Origin: Culex pipiens pallens
Lineage: Eukaryota; Arthropoda; Insecta; Diptera; Culicidae
DNA length: 64,000 nt
Assembly (NCBI RefSeq): GCF_016801865.2
Contig: NC_068938.1
Span: 8,953,020-9,017,019, forward strand
Direction of reading: 5' to 3'
In this document: positions 26,501 to 37,866 of the stretch, in pieces
Numbering within the stretch: the first letter of the stretch is position 1
Layout: each line of letters begins with the position of its first letter
Translations under genes and position numbers: made by a program
Notes under the pieces: model-generated
Seen by the model: the letters and a program-made list of their open reading frames with translations, nothing else
Told to the model about the DNA's origin: nothing
Databases searched by the model: none

Positions 26501-29500
26501 TTCGGTGATCGAAGTGAGATGAGGAAGGTGCTCGAGGTTGAGAAGTTCAAAAACCATCAATTATGGAATTTTCATTCAAGGAAAATGAACTTTCAACTGA
26601 TTTTGAAAAGTTTGAAACGTTCGTCACTTGTTGCGGCGTTGAAGTCTTTTTTCATTTAAGCTTGTCGAATTTTTTGTTTCCAGAAGTCTGAATCCTTACT
26701 CAAAGAGATAACTGGGTTTTACAAGACCGAAGTATTCTTTGAGTAAGGATTTCAAAATTCAGGAAACAACGAACTCAACGCTGATACAGGTGACGAACTT
26801 TTAAACTTTTTAAAATCAGTTCGATGGTTCATTTTCCTCAAAACAGAGATCCATTTTTGCTTGGCTCAAAGGCAATCAAACCCCGACATCAATTTGCACT
26901 CCACGGCTTCAATTACCGTGAAATGTTCTCTTTCAAAAAACCTTCTAATGCTTTCAAAACTGTTTTCGCTGTCTCTTCTAAATGCTCAACCAAACCAGAT
27001 CAAATCACTCAGATTAGCACCGGAATCCGCTTCTACCTGTGCCTTCCCTCGCCCCTCAACTCAACTCCTCAAATCAGAAAAGGTGCAAAGACCTCTTAGC
27101 GGAAAGCCACCTCAACCCAAGTCAAAAAAGAAGCAAGCAAAAAAAAACTATCTCACAATTTTCATCTCAATTCATCATAAAATGCCATAAAAACCTTACA
27201 GCACCGCCGCCAACAACAAACCTCGTGCGACTATTAATAGATCATTCCACCTCACTTCTGCGTTGTTGAAGCCTCAAAACTTTTGTTACCTTTCGGGAAA
27301 AAGTCGCACGCATCTGAACTTGACTTTTCGTTCCTTCTTTTCTCAACTCAAAAGTTGCATCAGACCTCCACCCCAAAATGATCAATTAGAGGAGAGTGCA
27401 GGTGCATTTTTTGTTGAAAAGGGATCATCCCATGCCAAATCGATCATGGACCCTTAAAGCATCGCTGGCGCCACCAGCAAGTTCAAGTTCACTCCACCAG
27501 GGGCGTGCTAATTGCTACGCTAAACTGCGTTGACCGACGGTGACTTGCGCGCAGTGCAGCCAACGAACCCGGCAATTTGAGCTAATTGTTTTTAAGTGAC
27601 GAACTCGCGCGCTAGCGAGTTCAGCGTGTTGACATAATTAATGCAAAGGGGGGCTTGGCGATCGTTGACGATCTCGTCGGTGAAAGCCGATCAACGTTTA
27701 CGCGACGGAAATTGATTCAAAGTTCAACGCTCGCTTATCGCCTAATCCTGCCGAAGACCACGTGGAGGTCTGCGCTGTTACTTAATTGGTGCGCAGTAAT
27801 TTTCCATTTTAAGACACAAGCAACTATTATTCAATGCACTCCAAGCTGGGAAGGGAGCGAAGAAAAAAACGCTCGTGCCCTTTCTTGAACACAAGAAGAC
27901 CTGTTCAAGTTATGTTGTACTCTGGTGCGCGTGTTATGATTTAATTGACGCCACCTTAAACTTGCGCGTGCAAGAAGAAGGGTTGGGGAAAAACTGAAAG
28001 TGCAATAGATGTCGGTACCGGATTGTTGCATTTTTAATTGATCAAACCAGATCAACCCCGTCGAAGAGAGGGGTTGCCCCTCGCTCAGTGTAAATGAACT
28101 GATGATCGTTACGTTGATTGATTGTGGAACCGGTTCTCTTTCACCGACCCTTCAGATCACCTCGGTGGAAGGAAGGGCAGTGTGTGCGGCAGCGGAGATG
28201 AGATTGTTTCTGCTGTTACTATTTCAGATGTGGTCCAGAGATGGTGGTGGCAATGGCAATAGCATCGTGTTAAAGTTCCCCGGGAAGGAAGCTTGCCGGA
28301 GAATCGAAGTTATGCGGTTGTCGAAGAGCTGCTGCTCGAAAGGGCTTTGGGGAGTTCGGGGAGCCGACTGATAAGGTGTTGATGGAATTATTGGTTTGAT
28401 GGATTGGGCGAGGAAATTGAAAGTAGAGACAATCTTGCGCTAATTGCAAACTTGTTGCAGATTTGTTTGGAAATCACGAATAGAATTTTTATTTGAATCA
28501 TAACAACTTTTTGGTACCTTATCTAAAAATGTCATTGTTAAATGCATCAACTTTCTATCATAACATTAAAAATTCAAAAATACAAATATTTACAAAAAAA
28601 AACTTAATTCACTCGAGCGAATAAGGACTGCATAAACAAAGCCAAAACAGCTGTGCTTATTCACGTCAAATGTTTACCATCATTTTATTCTAATTTGAAC
28701 AACAAGTTTAGCTGTACTGGGCAAAATTATAGACAACTACTCAATTTTTTCATACTGAGTTATCTTGTAAATATTTCAAATTAACGATCGTTAAATTTTC
28801 TTTCTTAACAAAATTTAATATTAACTATTTAAACCGTTAATACGAAAATTAATCTAAAATATGTTCTATAAAAGATAGAAAAAATGCTTGATTTTCATGA
28901 GAATTGGGTAATACTCCTAACTGATATATATTTAAAGGCAATTAAAAGAATAAACGCATCGATAATAATTTTCTGAGATTTCATGTAAGTAAAGAAAATC
29001 GACCAAATATGTTCATAAAAAAAATAAAAAAAACGGACGATGTAGCCATTTCAATAAACCAAACTTTAATAATTTATGCATTTTAGTTAAATTACAATAA
29101 GATAACACAAACATTGAAAAGCACAAATTTTATAAATATTAATATTTAAATAAGTATTACTAGTAAAATGATATCAAAAACAAAAGAAAGGTAATGCAAC
29201 TTTCGTATATAAAACTTCAAGACAAAATAATGTAAATTTTTGACAAGTGGCAAAATGTAATCAAATGTAATCAAATTTAAAATCAAGTCATTGGATGAAA
29301 TCATCTATAACATAGGTGAGATCATATTTTAATAATAAAAAAAAGACATAACTTATAAATCATTATCAAAATTTGATAATTTTATTTAAATTAAAATAAA
29401 ATATCAAAAACAACCCGGGGGAAAAAAACGTTTTATATATGAATTAATGAAATAAAAATGCCCAAACAAATTTTATATGATTTTTTTATGTTCAAAAGAA

Positions 29501-31183
29501 CAAAGTTATAAAATCGCCACTCGTGTGCTATCTTGTGACACGTCTGCTGTAAAAAGACAGGGCGTGTCACAAGATAGCACACACGCGACGACTAGTTGGC
29601 AAAAGTGGCACAAGCTATGAAATTAATTTTAAAATTGAATCATTGGATGAAATCATCTAAGACATAGGAAAGACCGTATTTTAACAAAATTAGACATAAC
29701 TTATCAAAAATAAAAGACCAAAAAAAACTTTAGAATGTAAGTAAAACCTAAAAATTAGAAGCTCTGAAGGTGCTGCTATCATTCTCTTTTGAATCTGTAA
29801 CTTTGTTATCTAAAAATTTAAACAGTTTTAAATGGTCAAAAATCAACGCATATCTAGTATGTTCAAAGCTTAGCAAAAAGGAGGTAGATTGGTGATTTTT
29901 TGTAACGAAACCAGATGAAAAATAGTTATTGTCTTCTTCAATTTTTACATTTTTCACTGGAGTCAAAAACAGTTTTTTGTCTTTTTTTAATTCGTGAATT
30001 TAATTCAAAAAAATAATAACAGCAGAATCATAATTTGCGGTCCAAATTTAGATCCCACAGATCATTTGCTAATTTTATATGCAATAATTTTACAAAAGTT
30101 CCTAACCATAAAATTTTCAGGAATTTCTAACATCAGTTAAGAAGGCACAAAACGTATATCAGAGAGCAGAATCAATTGATGACAAACAAATTTTTCGCAA
30201 AATAAAACATGTTTAACACTAAACTGTTAGCCAAATTATCCAAATGATGCTATGTAAAATTTTATAGTTTTTTAATTAGGAGCATATTGATTTTTAATAT
30301 TTTAAAGCAGTAGGAAATATATAAATGAACTCTGTTGAAAAAAATAATACGAAAACTTGTAAGTTGATACGTTCAAAGGAGTCATAGAACTTACTTCAGA
30401 AAGTTTGAAGAAATTACACAAGGAAATAAGGTAATCAAAGTACCTATTTGCAATTTAACTTAGTTTTTTTTTTTCAATTTGGATACTGAGATTTTCATGA
30501 ACAATGCCAAAAAAACTCAAAATATAAATGTTTTCTTATCTCATATTGAACTGCAAATGTAGTCAAAAAAGAAACAATATTATAAAATGATTATAGTAAA
30601 ACTTACAAGACTTACAACTTCATATCAAATTCACACTTATTCCTTAAAAAACATGAAATTTGCCTCTTCGCTATTTCAAACCATGGGAAAATTCGTCCCC
30701 CACTGCTCGTCCAATTATTCTCGCCTCAGCGACTCCCCCATTTCTTAAGAAAAACTTCTTCAAACTTCCTTCGAGCAGCACAAACCCCTCGCACGGCGGA
30801 ACAATCTTCCAAGACGATCGCACCAAGACGTCGTTTCCCACCTCACGTCATGGGAGGGTGGGCTTTCCTTCCAATCTCTTCACACCCGGCTGACTTTCCT
30901 TGTTTTTCTTTGTCGAATCTCCCACGCTGCCCACGGAGGTGTGAACAGCCACCACCCCAACTTGGTTGGTTGCTCTTAAGGATCTACTTACATCATCTTC
31001 GTCCACGTAGCTGTACAGGTCCAGATTGTCGATCCGAACCGTGCCCTGGAAGGGGTAGCACACGGTGCCCTGGGGGATCGCCGTGTTGGACCACACGGTG
31101 GCCGTTTGTTCACGGGAGTTGCGCGCCCCAACGCCGGTCACCGCGAGGGCAAACTCCTGCGGAATCAGTACGCACGTTTCCAT
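17584..31183 (-). CDS. PRDM-family transcription factor: PR/SET domain plus six C2H2 zinc fingers
   Basis: Five coding exons on the minus strand: 31183-30992, 22935-22653, 22579-22095, 21393-21228 and 17918-17584. All introns are GT-AG and all phases agree, giving 1461 nt and 486 aa. The start ATG (31183) has A at -3 and G at +4. Residues about 8-145 form a PR/SET domain split across exons 1-2; core text includes VWSNTAIPQGT, NWIRFLRV, IYECVKPI and ELVVYYVPE. PLDLS at 161-165 matches the CtBP-binding consensus PxDLS. Three fingers lie in exon 3 (about 242-318), two in exon 4 (about 326-374) and one in exon 5 (about 382-402), mostly joined by TGEKPH-type linkers. The tail has an alanine run. 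Known family role: nuclear DNA-binding regulators, often repressors. The pattern SSSLNxHxRxHSG...KRFTASS recalls vertebrate PRDM14 fingers, but I cannot assign orthology. Intron 1 is 8.1 kb. Confidence 0.9.
18634..18712. repeat. Intronic direct repeat, copy 1
   Basis: Contains AATTCGTGATTAC, GCAAGTAATCCGAAATTACTT and TATCATGCCATTT. Related copies lie at 19364-19472, 21497-21600 and 21604-21700. All sit in introns of the PRDM gene. Confidence 0.7.
18915..19330. repeat. Cluster of TGTCACAAGTGTG motifs
   Basis: TGTCACAAGTGTG or TGTCACAAGATAGCACAC recurs near 18920, 18957, 19138, 19181 and 19308 within intron 4 of the PRDM gene. The same text forms both arms of a hairpin at 29523-29582. It is likely a diverged dispersed repeat. 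Confidence 0.6.
19364..19472. repeat. Intronic direct repeat, copy 2
   Basis: Begins GGCTTCCAGATTGGCAAGTA and ends ATGCAGTCAAAT. It is closest to copy 4 at 21604-21700, which has the same ATGCAGTCAAAT end. Confidence 0.7.
21497..21700. repeat. Intronic direct repeats, copies 3 and 4 in tandem
   Basis: Two adjacent units of about 100 bp, starting GGCTTCCACTTTTGCAAGTA and GGCTTCCAGTTTGGCAAGTA. Both end in a TATCATGC...AAGCTAT block. They lie in the 701-bp intron between the third and fourth coding exons. Confidence 0.75.
26577..26845. repeat. Long imperfect hairpin in PRDM intron 1
   Basis: The left arm starts GGAAAATGAAC and includes ACTGATTTTGAAAAGTTTGA. The right arm carries the complementary TTTTTAAAATCAGTT and GTTCATTTTCC. 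Inner arms CTTACTCAAAGA and TCTTTGAGTAAG flank the loop near 26720. It could be a small foldback element or a transcribed long hairpin. Confidence 0.7.
29523..29582. repeat. Perfect 20-bp hairpin with 20-nt loop
   Basis: GTGTGCTATCTTGTGACACG at 29523-29542 and its exact reverse complement at 29563-29582. The arm sequence is shared with the TGTCACAAG cluster at 18.9-19.3 kb. It lies in the AT-rich end of PRDM intron 1. Confidence 0.85.
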
Positions 31184-31689
31184 GATCTTCTTTGCTTTTG
31201 AGAACTTGATCACTTGAACTTTTTTTTTCTTGTAAACAATTGTTTGACTCACAACTTCACACTAGCTTCACGCACATTTCCCCAAACCTCGGAGGATGAT
31301 CTTGGATCAGAACCATAAAACTCTCTATCTCTTCACAAGTTTTCAACAGTTCAGGTACCGCAAGGATCGCTGCTTGTATTGCACACGGGTAGTTCACGCG
31401 GCAGTACCGACGGGAAAGAGCAGTGTCCCACCAAAACCCAAAACAAAACAACACACACGCGAACGCTCAAGTCTGACCACTCAGAAGAGGTCCAGAACTA
31501 TGCGCGACGACCTCAACACCGACTGCTCGCGGAGAGTTAGAAAGCCACCAACCCGGCTGGCTCGACGTTTGCACAAACACTGTCCGCTGGAGATAGTCGC
31601 GATCTAACCGTGACCTTCTTGGGCCAGACTCCGGTGCGCGCGCGATCGATACAGTTTCTGTTGTTGTTTTCCGATTCTTCTCTCCACAC

Positions 31690-32480
31690 GGGAAGGAGAG
31701 CGCGGCGCGAGAGAGCACGTAAAGCGACCTGTCGAGGAACCTGTGCGCCCCGCAAAAGCGACGAACTGTAACGATCTCGAGAGAGGGAGAGCGAACCTGT
31801 TGCGTGTACGGGTAAGGTGCTTGCGCGCTATGCGCGATCTCCTCCATTCCACGTGGTTCCGACTCACCAACACCAGCAAGCTTTTATGATCACGATCAGT
31901 ATGTGGCGATCGCGCAGCAGGTACGGTACCTTCTTCTTTCGCCACTCTTCCCTTTGTTTGTTCATCACCTGGTCCGCTTTGCGGTCGATCTTCTGTCTCC
32001 GCCTTGCTTTTTCCTCACCGCTTTACCGAAGTTGATCGAGTCTTCCTCTCTCTGGTGAGAGAGAATCGTCGATCGCCGTTAAAGGCGATCGCAGCAAGCT
32101 TCGAAAAAGCTCGCACGCTCTCCCTCTCACGATTCGATCGCGCTTTGTTTCCGATCGCAGCAAGCTCCCGTTGGTCATCGGCGCATAAACTTCATTGAGT
32201 TTCTCCTAGTTCGTGTGCGAGCGCTGCTTCGCAGCCTGCTGCGCGCGATCGGAGTCCGTCCCGCGTATCGAACTGTGCGAGCTCTGATTGGCTCAAATCA
32301 CCGTTTGGCTCGCACCGCACTGGTTTTCGGGGAGGGACCATAGCGTACGTGATCGCGCGCTCTCGCTCTCCCACTCGATCGTTTGCTCTCGCTCGCACAG
32401 CCTACTTTATTGAACACTGTTCGATCGGTGATCGTTCCTCCTCTCTCTCCTTTCGTCTCCCCACTTAACGAAACCAAAAC
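31690..32480 (-). promoter_or_regulatory. Probable promoter / 5'UTR region of the PRDM gene, GAGA-rich
   Basis: A GC-rich island 0.5-1.3 kb upstream of the start codon, with many GAGAG/CTCTC tracts (about 31680-31710, 31775-31790, 32045-32060, 32360-32400) and repeated CGATCG motifs. GAGA tracts are typical of insect developmental promoters. No TATA box or unique initiator can be fixed, so the transcription start is not assigned. Confidence 0.45.
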
Positions 32481-33368
32481 AACTCGTTTCGGGGGGAGAG
32501 AATAGCAATCTCATTAAAAGAACGACTCTCCGCTCACCCCCAACTCTCCCCCTCTTGACAGGTTCAGATAACGAACCGAAACGAAAGCGCACACTCGCGC
32601 ACTTCAAGCTCCTTGGCTTACGCCTTTGATCGCGACTTCTTCGTCGTCACTCGATCTTCTTCGCTCCAAAACGAAACTCGTTTATGTTTGTGTCGCTTCT
32701 GAGATTCGCGGCCAGGACTCTTGTGAACCGTCGATCGTGAGATTACATCAATGGGGTTCAACGCGTACGTACGTGTACGACGACGACTCTGACGTTGGCT
32801 ACTGCACCCGCCGCCGGTGTGTGTGCGAATTTCATTCATGTCGAGCGCGCATGCATCCATCTGGGCCGTTTGTCGATGCAAGAATGATGAGGATTCTGAG
32901 ATTGAGGAGAGCGTATGGAGAGGGGATGCGAGGGGGGCAAACAGGAAATGCGACCGACAACAAACGGGTGACAATAATGGACGGGCGACGCGGGATTCAT
33001 TGATGGTTTTGGGTGGAGAAGTCGGGGGAAATAAAGGAAAGTATTTTCAGAAATATCTGCCGTTGATCATAGAAAATTCAAACATTTTGCTAAAATTTAA
33101 ACAGCATTACATTTATATTGTATTTTTTATTTTAAAATTTCTGAGCCGTTTTTTTGGAACAAGAAATTATGGCGCAGTTTTAGCAATTTTAAACACGGAT
33201 TTGGCATAAAAATGGCAGCTGCGAAATGCATGCTTTCTTGTCTCTAAATTCTCTTCCATAGTTCATTTTTCTAACATTTGTAATGAGAAAATAATACAAG
33301 TTTGAAAAAAAGTATTCCACCATTTTTTCATGAATTTTTTTTAAGTCCTTATTTTTTGGGAAATTTGT
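32481..33368. other. Intergenic, no gene recognised
   Basis: GC-rich to about 33000, then AT-rich. Overlapping open frames up to 130 codons lie on both strands with no recognisable domain. Confidence 0.4.
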
Positions 33369-33654
33369 TACCCAAGTAACATTTTTTTTGCGGATCCTTA
33401 AATGCAACTATTTCGTAACACCCAAAATGTGCTATCTCAACATAGTTAGAACACTCGTGGTGCCCTAAAAAGCGCACGAAAATTTTGTGTTGGCAACATT
33501 TCGCCGCTTGTTTAATTTTTGTTACGACAAAGTTCCAGAAACAATTTGTTTGACTAAATATGTCGGTAAAGTAGTTTGTTGTGTTGTCATGATGTTGCCA
33601 TTATGTGCGCGAAACAGAAACAAAACTTTTTCAACAAAAAAACTTAAAGGCCCC

Positions 33655-33722
33655 TGCCGGAATTCTGGACTGGTACCTTCAGATCTTCACACCCAGCCCC
33701 TACCACTGAGCTACGGATGAAT
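33655..33722 (-). mobile_element. tRNA-like SINE head fragment
   Basis: On the minus strand the A-box-like TCCGTAGCTCAGTGGTAGGG is followed by an irregular body ending in CCGGCAGGGGCC. Arms do not fold into a full cloverleaf, so it is read as a SINE fragment and not a tRNA gene. Confidence 0.45.
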
Positions 33723-33939
33723 TGATGAAAGGGTAAATGGTTGGGTTGAACTGTATCTAAAGATTTTTGATTTCAATATTATTCTAAGCACACAAATTGG
33801 GCTGCAACAATGGAACCACTAAGTTTTCAATATGTTTCGATTACAAAACGAAATGGATTGTTGCAAAGTTGTTTTCAATTACAAAGGTTTGCAACATTGC
33901 AACGTATTGTTGCTAAAATGTAATTTTTATGTTTCTACA

Positions 33940-35079
33940 GAGCAATTCCAGCCCAAAACAGGATTTTTTTAGGTACTTTTTTCTCGACCCTCTCCAATTT
34001 CAATGAAACTTTGTAGACATGTTATCCAAGGCATATATAAGCCATTTTTGTGTATATGGAGCCAGTAACACTCGATAATGACATTTTAATTTAAATATTG
34101 CTGTATCTCGAAGCCGTTGCATCGTATCAAAAAGTGGTCAAAGACAAACTTGTAGGAAATTTGATGGGCTTTCCGAAAAAAATACACTGAAAGAAAAAAA
34201 CATTCCACTTTTATGAGATTTTTTGATTTTAAAATTTAAAAGTTAAATTTGAAGGTGAGCCCACGATTTTTTTTCGCTCAAAATTTTTGTGAAAATAGCC
34301 TAAGATGTTGCAAAAAGACTCACGAAAAATGCAGGATGGAGCAACTCACCTAAAAAAAATACAAAAATCATTTACTGAAACTGTTTTTTTGAAAAGTGCT
34401 CTAAACGTCGAAATTTTCAAAAGCCGAATACGGGAATCGATTTTCCAGACAATTTTACATAAAAGTCTCCATATTGACCATTGTCCTAAGTCCAATCCTT
34501 GTGAAGTTACAGCGGTTTTAAAAATAAAAATGTTGAAAAAAATGGTTTTTTGAAGGTTTTTGGCAATTTCTATATGACGGACTTGATTTTTCAGTTTCGA
34601 AAATATTTTTACCGAAAAGCTCGTCCAATTTCCCATAAGTTTGTCCTTGACCACATTTCAATTGGATGTATGGGCTTACAGATATAAGCTAATTTATTAT
34701 CCAGGTTACTTTACTACACTGAAAAAATGTTATGTTTGAATTATGAGCAATGTAATTAGCTTCTCATAAAATCTCATAAAAGTGGAGTGTTTTTTTCTTT
34801 TAGTGTATTTTTTTCGGAAAGCCCGTCAAATTTCCTACAAGTTTGTCTTTGACCACTTTTTGATACGATGCAACGGCTTCGAGATACAGCAATATTTTAA
34901 TTACGAAATACAAAAATATTGAAAACACGTACGCCCTTCTCAAATGTCATTATCGAGTGTTACTGGCTCCATATACACAAAAATGGCTTATATATGCCTA
35001 GGATAACATGTCTACAAAGTTTCATTGAAATCGGGGAGGGTCGGGTACAACCGATTCCCTATTTGACATGGAATTGCTC
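33940..35079. mobile_element. Foldback element of 1,140 bp with TACA target duplication
   Basis: Ends GAGCAATTCCA and TGGAATTGCTC, flanked on both sides by TACA (33936-33939 and 35080-35083). Arms of about 270-300 bp pair imperfectly. Shared blocks include AAACTTTGTAGACATGTTAT, TGGAGCCAGTAACACTCGAT and TTTTTGATACGATGCAACGG or their complements. No coding capacity was seen. It is inserted within the TA-flanked element. Confidence 0.85.
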
Positions 35080-35357
35080 TACAGCAAAACAAAACAAAAA
35101 CTGGACTTAGTCAAATTTATCATGTTGCCAAATGCTACTTGGGTAGTGGGTTACTGACATATATTTCAAAATTGTTGAGAGTTTTCTAAAGCTTTTCCAG
35201 TTATCCAGTTTACAGTACATGAAAAATGAACACAAAAATAAAGTTTGGTGCCTTCCACAAATTCCACCACTTTTTTCAAGGATTTTTGACCTGCCGAGGG
35301 ATCTGGATTATAAAAAAATGATTCATCATTTTTCCAATATATAAAGGGCTGAAAATT

Positions 35358-35479
35358 AAATTTATCTCCAATAAGTTTCTTCATTAGAGATCTTGTATTG
35401 TGGATTTAGTTGGTAGTTAAATTTATCTCCAATAAGTTTCTTTATTAGAGATCTTGTATTGTGGATTTAGTTGGTAGCT
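35358..35479. repeat. 61-bp tandem duplication
   Basis: AAATTTATCTCCAATAAGTT at 35358 recurs at 35419. The 61-bp copies differ by about one base, so the duplication is recent. Confidence 0.9.
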
Positions 35480-35484
35480 GGATT

Positions 35485-35703
35485 CACAGAAAAAACATCA
35501 TGGTAATATTACATCTGGGAAGGGGTACATCTTTTATGTCAGAAAAAAAGTGTAATTTTACCTCTGGAAATGTATAATTTTACCACTTTTCTGGTGTAAT
35601 GTCACTTGAGACTGAAAAGGTTGAGGTAAAATTACATCATAAAAGAGGTAATATTCAACCTTCGAAAATTACAACTTCCAAATTTACATTATTTTTTACT
35701 GTG
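35485..35703. mobile_element. Short MITE, 219 bp
   Basis: Left end CACAGAAAAAACATCATGG and reverse-complemented right end CACAGTAAAAAATAATG form imperfect terminal inverted repeats. The interior is a set of inverted GTAATATTAC / GTAATTTTACCTC blocks. It starts six bases after the 61-bp duplication. Confidence 0.65.
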
Positions 35704-36224
35704 TTTACTGGCATCTTCTCACGGTCATTGGAAACGGTCGTGGATAGACCTAGGGGTTCTCAATTGAAGTGAAAAAGTTCAAGTTATAGAAAAAATATAG
35801 ATTTTAATGTTGATTTTTAATCACTTCTCCGACATTAGGAATAATTGTTTCAACATCGCAAATTTTTTATTCGGTCGGAAAAATATTATTTTCCTTGAAA
35901 AAAGTTTCATTTTTAACCATATGATCACCCCTAATTCTGGCTCATCACGCGACCGCGTGCTCCGTTTGTTTGTCAACAAAGCTGCAGCTGGATGGTGTGA
36001 CGAAGTGAGAGAGGGAGAGGTTTTGACATTTGTATGCCCGCATTTGGCCCGCCGCCTATTTCGTCGGTCGTTGAGCCGACGGTCGTTTCCAACGACCGAG
36101 TTCAGCAAGGTACTGATCGTACAATTATTATCCGAAGGCCTTGGCAATCGAATCATGAAAAAAAATGTTTTCGTTGTCTTATTTTTGATTGTTGAGCTTA
36201 AGTATGACTTCTCTAAAGTGATTT

Positions 36225-36330
36225 AGATTTTTTAAATCCAAGATGGCAGCGATGAAATATTGAAAAAATGCATTTTTAAATTTTATAGGCAATCAACCAT
36301 TCAAATTTGACTAAAATGTGATCGCAGAAC
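36225..36330. repeat. Fragment related to the 16.4-16.7 kb MITE
   Basis: Shares ATGGCAGCGATGAAATATTG, CAATCAACCATTCAAATTTG and GATCGCAGAACTC with 16500-16605. The ends are not recognisable. Confidence 0.5.
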
Positions 36331-37776
36331 TCAAGTTAAAAAAAAAGAAAAACAAAAAAAAATAACCATTTCAAATTGCATAATTGGTCAAATATTACCA
36401 AATTGAATAGTGAATAGTTTCGTGATTTTTGAATAAAAAAAAACCCCTTTAGCCCGATCAAACTTAAACGTTTACAGACTTTATCGATTAAATCAGAATG
36501 TAGAAAAGAGTTCAAAGAATTTTTTTTCAAATAAAATATCAGCATTACTTCAATTCGTGCAAAAATTCCTGAATTTTCCAGCTTCCTAGATTTAGGTGTG
36601 AATGCCATTCAATAACTCGAATGTTTAGGTTCGAGTAGAAATCTTGCCAAAGAGATCAACAAGACCTATGGTTTTCAAGGGCATCGTCTAGTTATCAGTT
36701 TAAATTTGTTTTATCAAATTATTTATAAAAGTCCAACGAAAAAAAAATAAAATAACACGATTCTTGATTCTTTTCATCCAAATTATGAAAAAGAGCGAAA
36801 GAGCTGTTCAAAAGAGCGGCTCTTTTAAATGAGCGAACGAAAATGAGCTACTCCTAAAAAAGAGCGGTTATGCCCACCTCTAATCTTGTACAATTGATTG
36901 TTAGCTTTTGAAAATTCTATTGATCAGTTTTTTTGTTTTCATTTGATTGGAGAAAAAAGAGCTTTTTGAAATCGAAGTTTAGGATCTCAGATTGGAAAAA
37001 AATATGTTCATGAACTTTTATATAATTTGCATTTTTGTTGTTGGAAGAAGCATGTTTGACATTATTACAATTTACATCAAACGACAAACCTTCATTCTTT
37101 GAAATAATAATGACATTTTTTTCCTTTTTCAAACAATATATTAAACAAAATATTTAGAAAAAAAACGACCTATAAATTTAACAATAAATTTTTCGATGAA
37201 TTTTCAAATTAAAAAAAGTCATTTTGAAACATTTTTTCAGCTATTCGATCAATGCGCTTAGTTATCTTAACTAACGATTTCTTTTTTAACCATCAGTGAG
37301 GGTGACTTTTGGTCAAAAAACGATAAATCTTTCGTAATTTCAAAAAAAACAAGTAACAAGTGAATGATAGCAATAGTAATACCCTTTTAACGTGGCAATG
37401 GAAATCTCATGAACAAATATTATGTGTCGAAACAAAAGCAATTTACACGTTTTACTTTATTAGATATTATCGTGTAACAGTGATGGCAAACTATGATGAA
37501 ATTTTGTGAATAGCTTTTTAGTGGTTCTGGGCCAAATAAAGTAATTTTCATGTTGTTATAGACACCGTTACGTTGTGAAAGATTGAATTAGACTTCCAAA
37601 TCTTGTCTATTTGCTTTTTATAAATCTCGTTTTTTTTTTTTTTTTTGAAAAGGTCCAATGAACTAAATTTTCATATTTTGCTTTTTGGGTGGTCAAGTTG
37701 TATTACTCCGTTAAAATCATGTGGTGGTTTATCGTAATAAAAAATATAAATGAACAATAAAGCAATACAGATTAAA
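36331..37776. other. AT-rich intergenic DNA
   Basis: No gene or bounded element was seen between the repeat fragment and the 3' end of SDR1. Confidence 0.5.
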
Positions 37777-37782
37777 TTTATT
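37777..37782 (-). terminator. Polyadenylation signal of SDR1
   Basis: AATAAA on the minus strand, 85 bases beyond the SDR1 stop codon. Confidence 0.55.
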
Positions 37783-37866
37783 GGTGATCGTAATACTCTT
37801 ACATCGAAAACATCTTAAAAATGAACCTTAACCTTAAACGTATAGAACCCACTGGTGTTGCATCAA

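Larger units (their letters stand above)
22936..30991. other. Intron 1 of the PRDM gene, 8,056 bp
   Basis: Separates the two halves of the PR domain; the borders are GTAAGT and TGTAG. The half nearest exon 2 (22.9-28.4 kb) has balanced composition and few recognisable repeats, so enhancers are plausible. The half nearest exon 1 (28.4-30.6 kb) is strongly AT-rich. No nested gene was seen. Confidence 0.75.
33371..35143. mobile_element. TA-flanked element with CCCAAGTARCAT ends
   Basis: Left end TA|CCCAAGTAACAT at 33369-33382 and right end ATGCTACTTGGG|TA at 35132-35145. This gives short inverted ends with a TA duplication of the mariner/Tc1 type. It contains a SINE fragment and a complete 1,140-bp foldback. 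No transposase frame was found, so it is non-autonomous if real. Confidence 0.55.

Noticed and set aside
33660..33722. Possible minus-strand tRNA gene
   Set aside because: Only the D-arm/A-box region is convincing; the anticodon and T arms are not, so it is a tRNA-derived fragment.
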